Below, one piece after another: positions 10,901 to 21,680 of a stretch of 64,000 nt of DNA. The position numbers and the translations under genes are program-made. The stretch spans positions 20,878,001 to 20,942,000 of the forward strand of contig NC_135260.1 in NCBI RefSeq assembly GCF_964204865.1, in the 5' to 3' direction. Source of the stretch: Styela clava. Its lineage: Eukaryota > Chordata > Ascidiacea > Stolidobranchia > Styelidae. Position 1 is the first letter of the stretch. Every line of letters starts with the position of its first letter. The notes beneath the pieces were generated by a model. It saw only the letters and a list, made by a program, of their open reading frames with translations, was not told where the DNA came from and did no database searches.

Positions 10901-13816
10901 GTTGCTTGTGCAATTAGAATCAGATGTTAGATATTCACTGTTTCCACTGCGTTCTCGATCCTTTCTGTCAATTAACGTTTATGTCATATCATATCTTTTC
11001 GACTAGAAACATTCATGAAGCATTACAACAAAATTTCATCATTTTGAAATTTCATTCCATTCTGGTGTTCCGATGCACAAGATACCAGTCCGTTTTGCCA
11101 AATGCAACCTTTGGGATAACTTTATCGCCAAAATTCTCGTTGCCATTTAAAATTATTTTCCGCAAATCTAATTCAGTATTTAGGAAAGTCAAATGATTTT
11201 TAATTTGTTTTCTTTCTATAAAACGTTACAAGGGAGAAAATCTTCTTGAAAAAACAAAAGACAAAAACAATGCAAACAAACAGCGTGAGAGGAGAAGAAG
11301 TTCTGTGCAAATTTTAGCAAAGAATTCCGTGATGAGAAGACGATCAATAATGATATGTTGGGTTTGGTAAAAACTATTATACTTTTCCGTGTCCCTCGTA
11401 AACGTCAAATAAACATCTGTTCTCTGATTCATATAAATTCTTTCCTTCTACCCCGTAGCACAATCCATTGAAATCATGTACTTTAACACATGGGTATACA
11501 TGATATGAGTTTATCCAACTGTCTATGAATCCAAAACAGCTCAACAAAATTTATGGAAATAGGTGGGCTATGTAGGCTTTCTACAAGTAGATTCACACAA
11601 ATAAGTTGTTCATTTCGTACTTTCATTACAATAAACCCTAACATTATTTGACTGAGAGCTATAGTTAATTTATTTCAAATTGTAATCTGTCATTTAGTAA
11701 AGACGCTAAGAAGATGAAAAAAATTAAGTTTTGAGTTGAATATGTCATGTTTTTGTTAAAAATAATCACGTTGCAATGTGTGCAGTACATCATATCTTTG
11801 TTTCTTTCCAGGAACGTAACTTTTCTCTGCTATTATGCACTTGGTCTCAACACTTCGAATTTGGGCGGAAGCAACTATCTAAATTGCTTTGCCGCAGCGG
11901 CTTTGGAAATTCCATGCCATTTTCTCGTAGTTGTAGCAATTCAAAAAGCTGGACGAAGGTCAAGTCTTACTACCTTTCTAGGACTGGCAGGAATATTTGT
12001 TGCGCTTTCGCCTGCATTTCAAAATTGTAAGTTCAATATTATTGAATTTGTATGATATGTATCCTTGTGCACTCAAATATTGTACTTAAATTGCTTGTAA
12101 CTTATTAATAATTTTCCAGCATACTTTCGATGACTTGATGATATTTTTACAGTTGAAGGAGTTTCTATAACGTTTGCCATGTTGGGTAAATTTTTTGCTT
12201 CGTCAGCAATGGGAATTCTGTATTTATACACATCTGAACTGTATCCTACTCTTCTTCGAAACACTGGCATCGGAATCGCATCAATGACGTCACGATTTGG
12301 CAGTATCTGTGCTCCATTCCTTGTATTTGCAGGTAGAACAATTAATTAAATGAGAAATTAACCAAACACTTTAATAGGTGTTTCTTCTAGTGAATGAATG
12401 TAGTTTTATTTATGTTTCCTATGAACTTGTCTATTTAAAATATTTGGATATCTACCTACTAATGTTGAACTTAGGCAAGTAGGAGCTGCAGAGTGTGTTT
12501 CCAGAACTGTTTTTGGAAGAATTAAGATTTACTATTGTCTGTAAGATATCTCAGAATGAGCATGTTATTTTCACTTGTTCTCCGCCATTTTGGGATGAAA
12601 ATCATTGCTGTGCTCAGTGGTTATTTTCACGATAATTGAATACATATTTAAAAAGAAATGCATGTTGTAACTTGGCAATTTTCTTCCAGGGGAAAATGGT
12701 GGAAGGAATATACCTTTTTATGTTATGGCGGCTTTGGGAATATCAACTGCTGGACTCTGTTTATTGTTACCAGAAACAAAACAATCTCCTCTACCCGACA
12801 CCATGAAGGATGCAATTGATTTGGAGAAATTTAGGTGGGTGTACTCAGTGGCGTAGCAAGACTCTCGTGGGCCCCCCGCAAAAATATTTCGTGGAAATGA
12901 GCCTAAAAACTCTCGGACATGAGCTAAAACAACACTTCTTTTATTTCGGTAAAAAGCATAACATGTCGCTATTAAAGGCAATGGTAACCAAAAATTTGCC
13001 GTTTATCTTGATTACTTGGTTATTTTTTTCATACGTGCTTCCTCTTCTGCGTTTCTGTGCGCCCCTGAGAAATTTTGCTTTCGACATCATTCTGACAGCC
13101 TTCGTAATTTTGCCGGTGCGATCAAACCACAAGACGCCGAAAATCGACGACTCCCTGGCATTGTTACGTAACAAAACGATTTGAGCAGAACTAACATCAA
13201 CGTTATAAGATGTGCATTATTGGTTTTGCAATGCAGCTTTTGATTTTGTGGCTTAAATTTCTAAATTCTAACAGCTTGGGCCCCTTTTCGCTGTGGGCCC
13301 TCCCGCGACCGCGGGGGTTGCGGGGGTGGATGCTACGCCACTGGGTGTACTGTAGCCTATATATATGATATCATACGTACAACCTATGCTACATTGTGAG
13401 ATTGAAATCCTATTCTAGTCAGTAAGTCATCCATACATGACATTGGAAAAAATTTACCTCGACTTTTATGGCATAGTTTACATACCTATTAGAATATTGC
13501 TTAATTTTTAATAAAGCGACACTACATACTTCATCACTAATTCCAGAAAACTTGTTTATGGATCGAAATTTTCCGAAATGATGTTTGTTTATGCTGATTT
13601 GATAGTACTATCGGTTAGTTTTATTTGTCACATTAAATATTAAGAGGAAATTAATTTGTACAAAATGCGATACGATTTTCCAGATTATTTTTGTCGTCAC
13701 GAAAAAAGAACCGCAATGAGAGTCAAGCTGCTTTGACCAAGGATGACGAATATGATGACGTCATTCATGAATTTGAAGATGAACAAAGCAAAGCCACTGT
13801 AGAGATAAATGTTTGA
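4989..13816 (+). CDS. SLC22-type organic ion transporter, copy 2 (complete)
   Basis: Twelve coding exons give a 600-residue plasma-membrane transporter of the major facilitator superfamily: 4989-5162, 6318-6421, 8282-8432, 8673-8776, 9043-9197, 10063-10231, 10677-10815, 11233-11366, 11812-12026, 12153-12332, 12690-12834, 13684-13816. All borders are GT-AG and the phases join without a stop. Features in order: cytoplasmic start with VLEKVGGWGRYQK; helix 1 at about 21-41; a large extracellular loop (about 42-145) with several N-glycosylation sequons (NAT, NHT, NLS, NTT) and the family word CLDGWIY; YNLVCDDAWKK; the MFS motif GPITDRFGRR at about 173-182; the SLC22 signature PESPRWL at about 289-295; an acidic C-terminal tail. 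The length fits the family. A possible upstream in-frame ATG at 4941 is less likely because it would place a Cys-rich extension before the conserved start. Organic cation, anion or zwitterion substrate cannot be decided. Two hAT-like insertions lie in its introns. Confidence 0.92.
7087..7961. mobile_element. 875-bp non-autonomous hAT element in SLC22 intron 2
   Basis: The ends CAGGGTGGTCCAAACC and its inverted partner GGACCACCCTG are hAT-like terminal repeats. Perfect 8-bp target duplications GCGTACAT lie at 7079-7086 and 7962-7969. The interior has no long transposase frame. A block near 7730-7850 (words CAATTGGCCCAGTAGT and ACGATCCATA) is shared with a repeat at about 49800-49890. The ends match the element at 59834-60740 in LIN54, so the two belong to one family. 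Confidence 0.9.
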
Positions 13817-14435
13817 AATTACCAAATACCAATCCTATTTTAATGTATCTCCACATTCCGCTCCTGGACAAGCAGCTATCGATATCCACTTGGCAAAGAT
13901 CGGTTTCTGAATTATTCCTTCTGAGCTTTTCATATTTGAAGGTACTGAGAAGTGAGAGTTATGTCCTTGTCGCGCTATTTGAAGATTTTAGCAAGTATGT
14001 TTGCTTTGGCTTTAGCGAACACAAATGAAACTATAACCTCACGTCACTAGGTACTTATTCATTTGTGGGCAATATTTTTGCATTTTGGGATTAAAATAAT
14101 ATTTCAATTAGCTTTGCTACCATTTCTTATTCAATTGAAAAAGTATTACACTCGTCCAAATATGGGCCACTGAACCAAATACTGTTTATAAATGACAAGA
14201 TTGTTTTCTTGGCGAATGAGAAGGGTAGGCACGTGGAACTTACGAAAACAGGAATCATTACAAGAATAGATGGTTTGAAAGAAATTAGTTTTTTGGCAAG
14301 TTTAACAGTTTAAAGTCTATTGTATGCAGAGAAGCGATTAAAAAAACAGTTTGTACCAATTTTTTGTTTAATTTTAGTAAAGAAGAGAGAGAAGAAGTAA
14401 ACTAGCATACAGGCAGATTACGCTCAATTACGCCA
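11872..14435 (+). repeat. Segmental tandem duplication, right copy
   Basis: Counterpart of 1-2090. It contains the last four exons of SLC22 copy 2 and its 3' flank; similarity ends near 14435. It is longer than the left copy mainly because of the 498-bp insertion at 12846-13343. Confidence 0.85.
12846..13343. mobile_element. 498-bp hAT-type MITE in SLC22 copy 2, absent from copy 1
   Basis: Terminal inverted repeats CAGTGGCGTAGCA and TGCTACGCCACTG are perfect over 13 bases. The 8-bp target duplication GGTGTACT is at 12838-12845 and 13344-13351. The same intron of copy 1 (near 1108-1115) has a single GGTGTACT with no insertion, that is, the empty site. The open frames inside on both strands are not recognised proteins. 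Confidence 0.95.
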
Positions 14436-16313
14436 TGTTTGGCTCCCAACGCCAGTCTGAAATTTCTTTATATGGCAAGTAGGGTTGAGTATTTACGAAT
14501 ACCTGATGATTTCAGAATAGAATATTTTTTCGATTTGAATCTCGAATAATTGAAATATATCAAGAACATAATTGTAAGTGACGGCATATTTGTATGAGAC
14601 TTTATTATTGTAATGGGTCCAGATATACAAAATACTGAAAACATAGAATCCATCACTCTTTGTGTTTGCTGAGTTATCACACACGAGAATAGACGTTTTT
14701 CATCAATACCTCGCTGAAACATTTAAGAAAAAGCCTCTACTTATAATCCAGCGAGGCTTGATCTGAGCTTAGCAGCATAGTGTATAAAGCTGCAAAGAAT
14801 GTAATCGCAACAATCATTAACGTAAATGTTCTGTAGTGTTACATATGTATAAATTGATAAATATTATTGAGGACAATTTCACAAAAGTACTGATTCACTG
14901 AAATACCAGAAACAACATTTTTTAATGGTGCCAGAGGCTACAAAAAGAATGAAAGTGAGCTAGAATGAATTTAATTTTGAGCATTCTTTGCGTTAACGCA
15001 TCGCTGCGTATAAATGCGTCCGTCCCACGAACGTTTACCTGGGGATTTTTTTGGGGAATTAGGCAACTCGGTGAGTACGAGTATAGGCTTACTTTTACTG
15101 TTCTAGTGCCAGCGCTGTTCTAGAGCGCTGCTTCTGAGACTATCTTTTATAAAATGAGAATAACTAAAAAATAAAATGAGATTATATTTCATTCAGACTC
15201 AAAATATTTGTAACTCAACATATTTGAGAGAATTATGTTATTAATGTTATGGCCAGGTAAAATATGACGTTGCTCCTGTAGTTTGAAAAATCGGTTCAGA
15301 AATTTGTAAGCTTAAACAAGGTTTCATTTTATTATGTTTGAATGATGATCATATTATTAAGCGACTCAGACATGCCTAGCCTAAATGAGGAAGCAGAATG
15401 TATTTTATGAGTAAATATTTGCTTATACTGAATTGCTGAATATATAAGGGGCTTTGTATATAGATTCAGATTGTCAGGTATGTCTGTATATGAAGTACCT
15501 CGGTGTGGTATATCGCCAAGCATAAAGATAAAAAGTAAAGTAATAAGCATTTTAAAATTTGCATGTCGGTTACAATATTTGACAGTCAACGTGAAGCTGG
15601 CGTTTTCTCTTGGAATTTAATTTTCCGTAAAAAATGAGGAACCTTATGAACAATATTTTGGGCGTACCTATTAGCTTATATCGTCTGACGGAACCTTATG
15701 GCTAAATAATCGGTCCTCTAGCTATGACTGTCATGTCCTAGATACGCCACTGCGCGACCAATAGCAATTCGAGAAAAAAGTCAAGTTTGTAGATTTTAGC
15801 GTATATATATTATATATATATTTGTAATCGACTCCAAATATAATTTGAGGTTAAGCCTTGTACGATATACGCGGATAAACGAAGTTTTTATTGCGACTAG
15901 AATTTCTTGTGAACCACTCGGGCGGAACTCTGCAGGGTTAAGGCTTTCTCCATGGCGAGTTGGCAAGTTTTTTCACAAAAAGACGACGTTATCGCTTTCC
16001 TTTCTGAAATAACACATTCACTTCACAAATTCTATATGAACATATCTTTTAAATTCAGAGTTCATAGGCATTGGTTAATATATTCTTGCTATAATGACGT
16101 GTAATCTGTCAGGATTTTTTACTTTGGCTACAGTGGTAAACGTCCCACAATGGGGGAATAGGTGTTTATGATTATGAATGGACTACGCGCCATTGTTTTA
16201 GGAGCAGCAGCAAAATAACAGCTAATCTATTCAAAAACGTGTCGAAATGAATGCTTTATTAAAGTATAACTTTGAATTTCTAAATTCAGATGTAATAGAC
16301 AAATCAGATAGTG
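14436..16313. other. Intergenic, repeats but no supported gene
   Basis: AT-rich. A lone hAT-like end (TACGCCACTG, near 15741) has no partner that I could find, and a TA-rich simple tract lies near 15800. A start followed by a hydrophobic stretch and a good donor at 14965-15070 could be a first exon, but no matching downstream exon in phase was found. Confidence 0.4.
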
Positions 16314-18990
16314 ATGGCAAAAAAATATCCAGATCATGTTGCATGTGTATCATTTAATCCTAATTTTTCCGGCAGAACTAGTGAAGTTAATCTCAAATCA
16401 TCTTCAAATGTCACAATCAGTAAGTTTAGATTTAAGTTACATACAGATGGTTTATTTATTTTTTGTATAAAACATTGTTCATTATCTCAAAGTTCTATTA
16501 AGCTTCTTGGCTGATTCACGATACATTTCCAAATTTAAATCAATGTTCTTCTAGTTCTGGTCCAGCAGTTTATATATAGATTTGTTTGGGGAAATTTTTT
16601 CTGTCTCATTCCTAGTTCATAGCAGTTCCAATCGGAGTTTACATCCATTCAAATAGCTGTAAGGCCCTTACCACGGATACATTTGTAACTTTGTGGATTA
16701 CGAGACAGAATATAAATTTTGCTTTAATTATATGTGGCACGATTCTGGGTGTCTCACAAATATCATGTCCCACTTGCCCTACACGATGCTCTTGTTAATT
16801 TGAACGTACTATGTGTAAAAGTTTCAGTGTGCTTGTTTGATTTGCCCAAACCACATGCTAAAACCATTTCCCCCTTTGTTTCAGTCAACAGGAACAAGAA
16901 TGGAGCGCAGGGTAAGTCAAATCAATGTGGGTTTTCACACATGTAACTAGATATTGTGTAGTCATGGACGGCGACAGTGAGTTTTTGAGCTCATACGCTT
17001 CTACCTGTTTTGCTAATGCACCTAATATAATACACATATCGGTGCTATTGCTACTGTACCCGAGCAATTTCTCGTGGTTTTCAAAACTAGAACCTCAGTC
17101 AAATAATTCGCCTTTGGAATAGACGAAAGAACGCTACCTGTGGCCATTTCAATTTAATACTACGATAAGTGACTATTAGGGAAAGTGTGTTATATATCCA
17201 CCTGAAATTTCTTGCATTTATTAACCTTATCTGCCGAATACAGGTACTACATCATTAGCAGCTGTGGCGGTCGGAAATACTGACGTCAAGAATGAAGATG
17301 GAGGTCATATTAAAATTAGTAAGTAAGCATTATATGTTTATCGAATAACAAATAAAAAAGAACTCTTGATTCCTATCTTCAATCCATAACTTCTTTGAAA
17401 AACTACGAAAACTGGGTACTCCCGAAGTATGTGAACCAAGATAGCGGACACCGGAACGTAGTATGTGTACCAGGTTAGGGTTAGGCCATAATTTCGGGTA
17501 CAAACACTACGGGAGTCACTTGGCTAGTTCCCGAACTTGTAATATAACTAAAATAAGGAAAATTGGAATAGGCCTAACCCTAACCTGGTACACATACTAC
17601 GTTCCGGTGTCCGCCATCTTGGTTCACAAACTTCGGGAGTACCAAAAACTGTACTCATTAGTCGAAGAAATATTGCCCAATACTTTCAAATACAAAAATA
17701 TGATGATATGTTTTATTGACTACAAGTTTTAACGATAAGCCTGAATATTTATGAAACACAACAAAGTATCTCAAACAAATAAAACAATTTATTAAAAGTT
17801 CAGGGCTCGGACGATGAAGCGGAAAGACATAGGCCATCTCCCGGATTGGTGGCCGAATTGAAAGAAGTTCTTTCAACATTACCAGATGATAGGTTTGACT
17901 GTTTCATCAAAAAGTTGCATGATATTGGCATTTACGGCTCGGAAGATTTTTGTGAGATTCCTCTGGAAGATAATTCATTAAAAGGATTATTGCCAAGAGT
18001 TCAACAAACAAAATTCATGCGCTATGTAGAAAGTTTACACAAAGGTAAAGTTATTCATTGTTTTACCATATATATGTGTGTTACTTCAATTTATGTTCAA
18101 TTCAGGATATATCGTATAGTCAGATTTGTATTTCTATTAAAATTATGTATAACTCTATTTCTGCATTCAGGAAATGCAAATGATACCAACAAAGTTGTCA
18201 CTCAAGGTATGTTGTATATTTTGTTAGTACGTTGAGTCACATTAATGATAAACAAGAAAATCTGGACCTGAAAAATCATTTCAATAAATCTTTGGTATTC
18301 AGCAGGCGTAGGTAACCTATTTTCGACTGAAATCAACTGAAATCTTCGCAATACAATGCAATCAACTGATCAATAAAAAATTCACAAAAAAAATGAATAA
18401 GTACTAACAATTTTTGGCTCTCTAATTGTTAATCAAATATAACAATAAAATGGATGTTCTGATGTTACTGCCACTGATATGAATAAAATTTTAGGCACTC
18501 AACGTAGACGTAAATTCTAGCATGATGAAGAAGTTGAGGGCAAAGTGAAATATAGGTTGTATTATTGTTCGGCAAAGCGTCTCATTCGGCCAGTTTATTT
18601 ACATTCACTGCTTGAATTGTAGTTGAACACACTTTTTTGGCATGTTGTTAATAAAGTTGACTGAAAATCATACGCAATCGACCATTCCTGACGTGACGAT
18701 CGACGTGTTGGCCACACCCTGGTATACAGTATGGCATCGGGCATTTCGCCATACTATTTCTCGGATGCTTCTCGCAATATTGAATGATCCATTTCAAAAC
18801 ATTGCTACGAAACACTGCTTAATTTGCTTTATATAAACTAGTCAACTATTGGAATATTTTCGCTTGGATATCAATCTCTTCGATATCTGCTTTTATTGTA
18901 ATCTTACATTTACATTCAGCCTATAACGATGTCAACTTCCCGCTGCCGCACGACTCAAATGATGACGCGCCTCAACTCGAAGACAGATGA
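16314..18990 (+). CDS. Uncharacterised 186-aa protein with SAM-like helical region
   Basis: Six exons join in frame: 16314-16419, 16885-16911, 17244-17318, 17799-18044, 18171-18206 and 18920-18990 (TGA). Every intron is phase 1 with GT-AG borders, a strong sign that the model is right. The ATG follows an in-frame TAG (16296) in the same exon. Residues about 1-85 are polar and probably disordered. Residues about 88-150 look like a compact helical domain with the pattern LHDIGIYGSEDF, EIPLED, LKGLLP, then a basic helix QQTKFMRYVESLHK, which recalls a SAM-type domain. The tail is acidic (DSNDDAPQLEDR). No signal peptide or membrane segment is seen. I do not recognise the family; a protein-interaction role would be inference from the SAM-like pattern only. 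The acceptor of exon 4 was chosen (TTAAAAG, not TTCAG two codons later) because only it keeps the frame. Confidence 0.7.
17415..17643. mobile_element. 229-bp palindromic MITE (family M1)
   Basis: The ends are inverted repeats over about 70 bases: left GGTACTCCCGAAGTATGTGA, right the reverse complement with a few changes. Flanks share an 8-bp word with one mismatch (GAAAACTG and AAAAACTG). It lies in an intron of the SAM-like gene. Related copies are at 19682-20881, 24202-24420, 39004-39160 and 40745-40854. Confidence 0.85.
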
Positions 18991-19359
18991 AAGAAAACAT
19001 ACCAAAATCTCAATCTATTATATCTTCATTCTACTGTAATTACAAACAGTTTCATTCCATTGTTTTAATGCGAGCCATTACCGGTCAACAAAGTTGTTTC
19101 ATTGTCCAATTAAGAATTTTTGACTCTGAACTATGTAACCTTGATTGAAATACAGAAATGCAATTTTATCGTAACACAGATATTCGCGAATTCTGTAAAT
19201 TCAAATATCTGTGGGTATAAAAATATGTAGGTTCAAATCTTTTGTTTGCCCCTTATGAGAACGTTGGTTCAGAGATCATGGATTAGTACGACTCTATATT
19301 AGACGTTCCTATATAGTCGTTACCATGCAGTTTTTGTTTCAGTGATATTTTGGTATTTC

Positions 19360-19365
19360 AATAAA
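19360..19365 (+). terminator. Polyadenylation signal AATAAA
   Basis: The first canonical AATAAA noticed downstream of the stop at 18990, on the gene strand. It is a candidate 3' end for the SAM-like gene. Confidence 0.35.
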
Positions 19366-19564
19366 AAAATATAAATTTGCACCACGAGTATATGTTATGT
19401 ATGTGAAATTAATATAAATCAAGAAATCCAACGTTTGAATAGATTCTAAAAATTACATTTTAAGCAGTTGTTATGAGAAGCATTCGTTTTTTAAAAATAT
19501 TCATCTGTCTGCATATTATACAAAAGGAACTGCATGCCAATAATATGAATATGTTCTACAGCAG

Positions 19565-19681
19565 CGGTTCCCAAATTGGGGGTAATTACCCCAGAAAGGG
19601 TAATTCAACAATTTTTAGGAAGTAATTCAGCCTTTCACTGTCTTAATAATTATTTTGTAAAAACCGTTCTTATCGCTGGCC
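19565..19681. repeat. Truncated hAT left end
   Basis: Starts with the hAT-like end CAGCGGTTCCCAAATT and is cut off by the MITE that begins at 19682. Fragments with the opposite end (TTTGGGAACCGCTG) occur near 38745 and in altered form near 49155. Confidence 0.45.
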
Positions 19682-19837
19682 GGTGCTCTCAAAGTATGTG
19701 AACCAAGGTTGCGGATACCGGGACGAAGTATGTGTACCAGGTTAGGATTAGGCCATAATTTCAGGTACACTTAGCTAGTTCCCGAACTCGTAATAGAACT
19801 AAAATAAGGAAAATTGGAATAAAATTATAGCCTACCC

Positions 19838-20810
19838 CAGGGATCACCAACGCGTTGCCCGCGGGCACCAAGTCGCCCGCGAAGACCATATGAGTCTCCC
19901 GCAGGTCTGTTCCAAACTAAGCTTAATAACGGCTCTTATAAGTAAGCTACATCAATTAAATTTTGTTCTGCTATATTAGTATATATAGGAATTTATATGG
20001 GACTTACACACTTATATGGGAACTAGAAATTATTGTAACCATCAACCTTATTTTTATTTGACCTCAGTAATGTGACGGGTCAATTAACACTCTTCCAATT
20101 ATGACATTGAGATCACTTTCCACGAACCCGCGCTTTTTCTTGTCCGTTGGTTAGCGGAGCAGTAATAATACAATTATTGATTCCAAAGAAAAATCCACCA
20201 TTTTCGCGATGAATTTGTTTCCGGAAGCCTGGACTTGATGGCGAAGGAAGCCTTAACCGACCAGCGGCTGCGTGAACCACCCTACGGCGGCGAGGAGTCC
20301 AGCAATCCTTTCGCACATAACTATCCCCGCATGGGATTCTAACCTGCGAACCTAACGCTTAACACGATGGGCCATAGCGCCGCGACTCACTCCACCAGGA
20401 ACAAACATGGAACACCCCTCACTGATGAAAATCTACAAGACTTGCTCAGAGTTATAGTGTCAAGTTACACGTCGGAGTATAATACTCTGCAACATTTGAT
20501 AGTACAACTGTTAAGTCCATTTTATCTTAGACATGTGCAGAGTGTTGAAAATCAATTTGAAAACACTCAGTTTTGAAATACAAGTGTTATTGATAGAAAT
20601 TTATTTGCAACGCTGTGATAATCGTTTGATTTCCTGAAGAATCCTAAAGTTTATTAATGTCTATACTTCACTAAATACCAGTAATTATATCAATAATTGA
20701 AGCTTAATCGAGCAACTGATTTTTTTAGAAGTGTACATTGAACTGGTAGCCCGTAGCTTAATCTGTACCCAAAAAGTAGCTCTCGGCTTCGAAAAGGTTG
20801 GGGACCCCTG
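19838..20810. mobile_element. 973-bp hAT remnant with transposase fragment, nested in a MITE
   Basis: Begins CAGGGATCACCAACG and ends GGTTGGGGACCCCTG; the flanking words GCCTACCC (19830-19837) and GCCTACTC (20811-20818) are an 8-bp target duplication with one change. At about 20385-20570 the plus strand reads GTPLTDENLQDLLRVI and VSSYTSEYNTL, which resembles the C-terminal end of hAT transposases of the type domesticated in ZBED/GTF2IRD2-like proteins. The rest of the transposase is gone and the element also carries a SINE. Confidence 0.85.
20110..20385 (-). repeat. tRNA-derived SINE (minus strand) inside the hAT element
   Basis: On the minus strand the segment starts with a tRNA-like head. 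An A-box-like TGGCCCATCGTG is followed at tRNA-like distance by a B-box-like GGTTAGAATCC (20334-20344, consensus GGTTCRANNCC). It does not fold into a clean functional tRNA, and a GC-richer unrelated body follows, as in SINEs. The 3' limit and target duplication are not clear. Confidence 0.6.
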
Positions 20811-20881
20811 GCCTACTCTAACCTGGTACACATACTACGCTCCGGTGTCCGCCATCTTGGTTCACATACTTCGGGAGTACC

Positions 20882-21437
20882 ATTTTTTCTACCAAATAAG
20901 GTGTTGAAAATGAGTGAATCCACGGTCCTTTATGTTCAGTTCACCATGTGCACCAGATAAGTAACACAGATCAGAAACGTTGTGAAGAACTGTCGAGGTA
21001 TCACAAACATAGCGGACGATATCATTAATTGTAGACAGAATGTGAAGAAATATGATCAAAGATCATTTGATGTTCTTGATAATTTGGAAAAGCAGAACTA
21101 GCGCCAATTGGTAGTAGGAAATGTTAAATATGACTTCGTTACAACGTTTTGGTTATAAACTTACAGATCAAGCTAGTGGTCCTCGTGGTTCAAAGGTGGC
21201 GGCAGTAAAAGATGCACGATTATCAAAAAACTAAAAATTAAAATCTTCTATGGGCCTTGTTTAATTAAAGTTTATATCAAACCTTTTTGCGGTTGCAAGG
21301 CTTTTACGTCCATTGACTACAATATGCAAAATTTTAATGGAATATGCGGCGTGAACATTTTTTTGAAGAATTAAAACGTTTAACTATTACAAACACATTA
21401 TATCATACCTGACTATAGGCCAAATCACCAACATGAC
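20882..21437. other. Intergenic, nothing recognised
   Basis: AT-rich sequence with no supported feature. Confidence 0.4.
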
Positions 21438-21680
21438 ATGGGAAACTCAACTGCAAGATCATATTCGGACGGTTACTTCATATGCTACGAGGACAACATC
21501 GGATGCACAGAAACGATTCATCCAGACAGAAGACGTATATATGGGAGATTTAACTTAAGATTTGATATCGAAACCGATCATAAAACTTGGGAATGCATGT
21601 ACTGTACTCAAAAACTTCGAAGCCCTCATCCAGGATTGAAAGATGAGCCTTGCGATTGCAAGCGTACGAGTTCAAGGTAA
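21438..21680 (+). CDS. Unassigned Cys-containing ORF or terminal exon
   Basis: An 80-codon frame starting MGNSTARSYS contains six Cys, including CMYC and CDC, and ends KRTSSR. A plausible acceptor (CTATAG at about 21419) precedes it and the frame is open back to that point, so it may be the last exon of a gene and not a free ORF. No family was recognised and no upstream exon was found. Confidence 0.25.
   Translation: MGNSTARSYSDGYFICYEDNIGCTETIHPDRRRIYGRFNLRFDIETDHKTWECMYCTQKLRSPHPGLKDEPCDCKRTSSR

Larger units (their letters stand above)
19682..20881. mobile_element. M1-family MITE split by a later hAT insertion
   Basis: The left half (19682-19837) begins GGTGCTCTCAAAGTATGTGA and the right half (20811-20881) ends CATACTTCGGGAGTACC, matching the two arms of the 17415 copy. 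Between them lies the hAT element 19838-20810. The host MITE has no clear target duplication. Confidence 0.8.

Noticed and set aside
12810..13184. 124-codon plus-strand ORF
   Set aside because: It runs from an SLC22 exon into the hAT MITE and overlaps a minus-strand ORF; it is chance coding within a transposon.
14965..15070. Possible first exon with signal-like start (MNLILSILCVNAS) and donor GTGAGT
   Set aside because: No downstream exon continues it: spliced in phase to the acceptor before 16291 it hits a stop, and no homology was recognised.
20334..20380. Minus-strand tRNA gene
   Set aside because: A- and B-box words are present, but paired stems are not convincing and a SINE body follows, so it is called a SINE.
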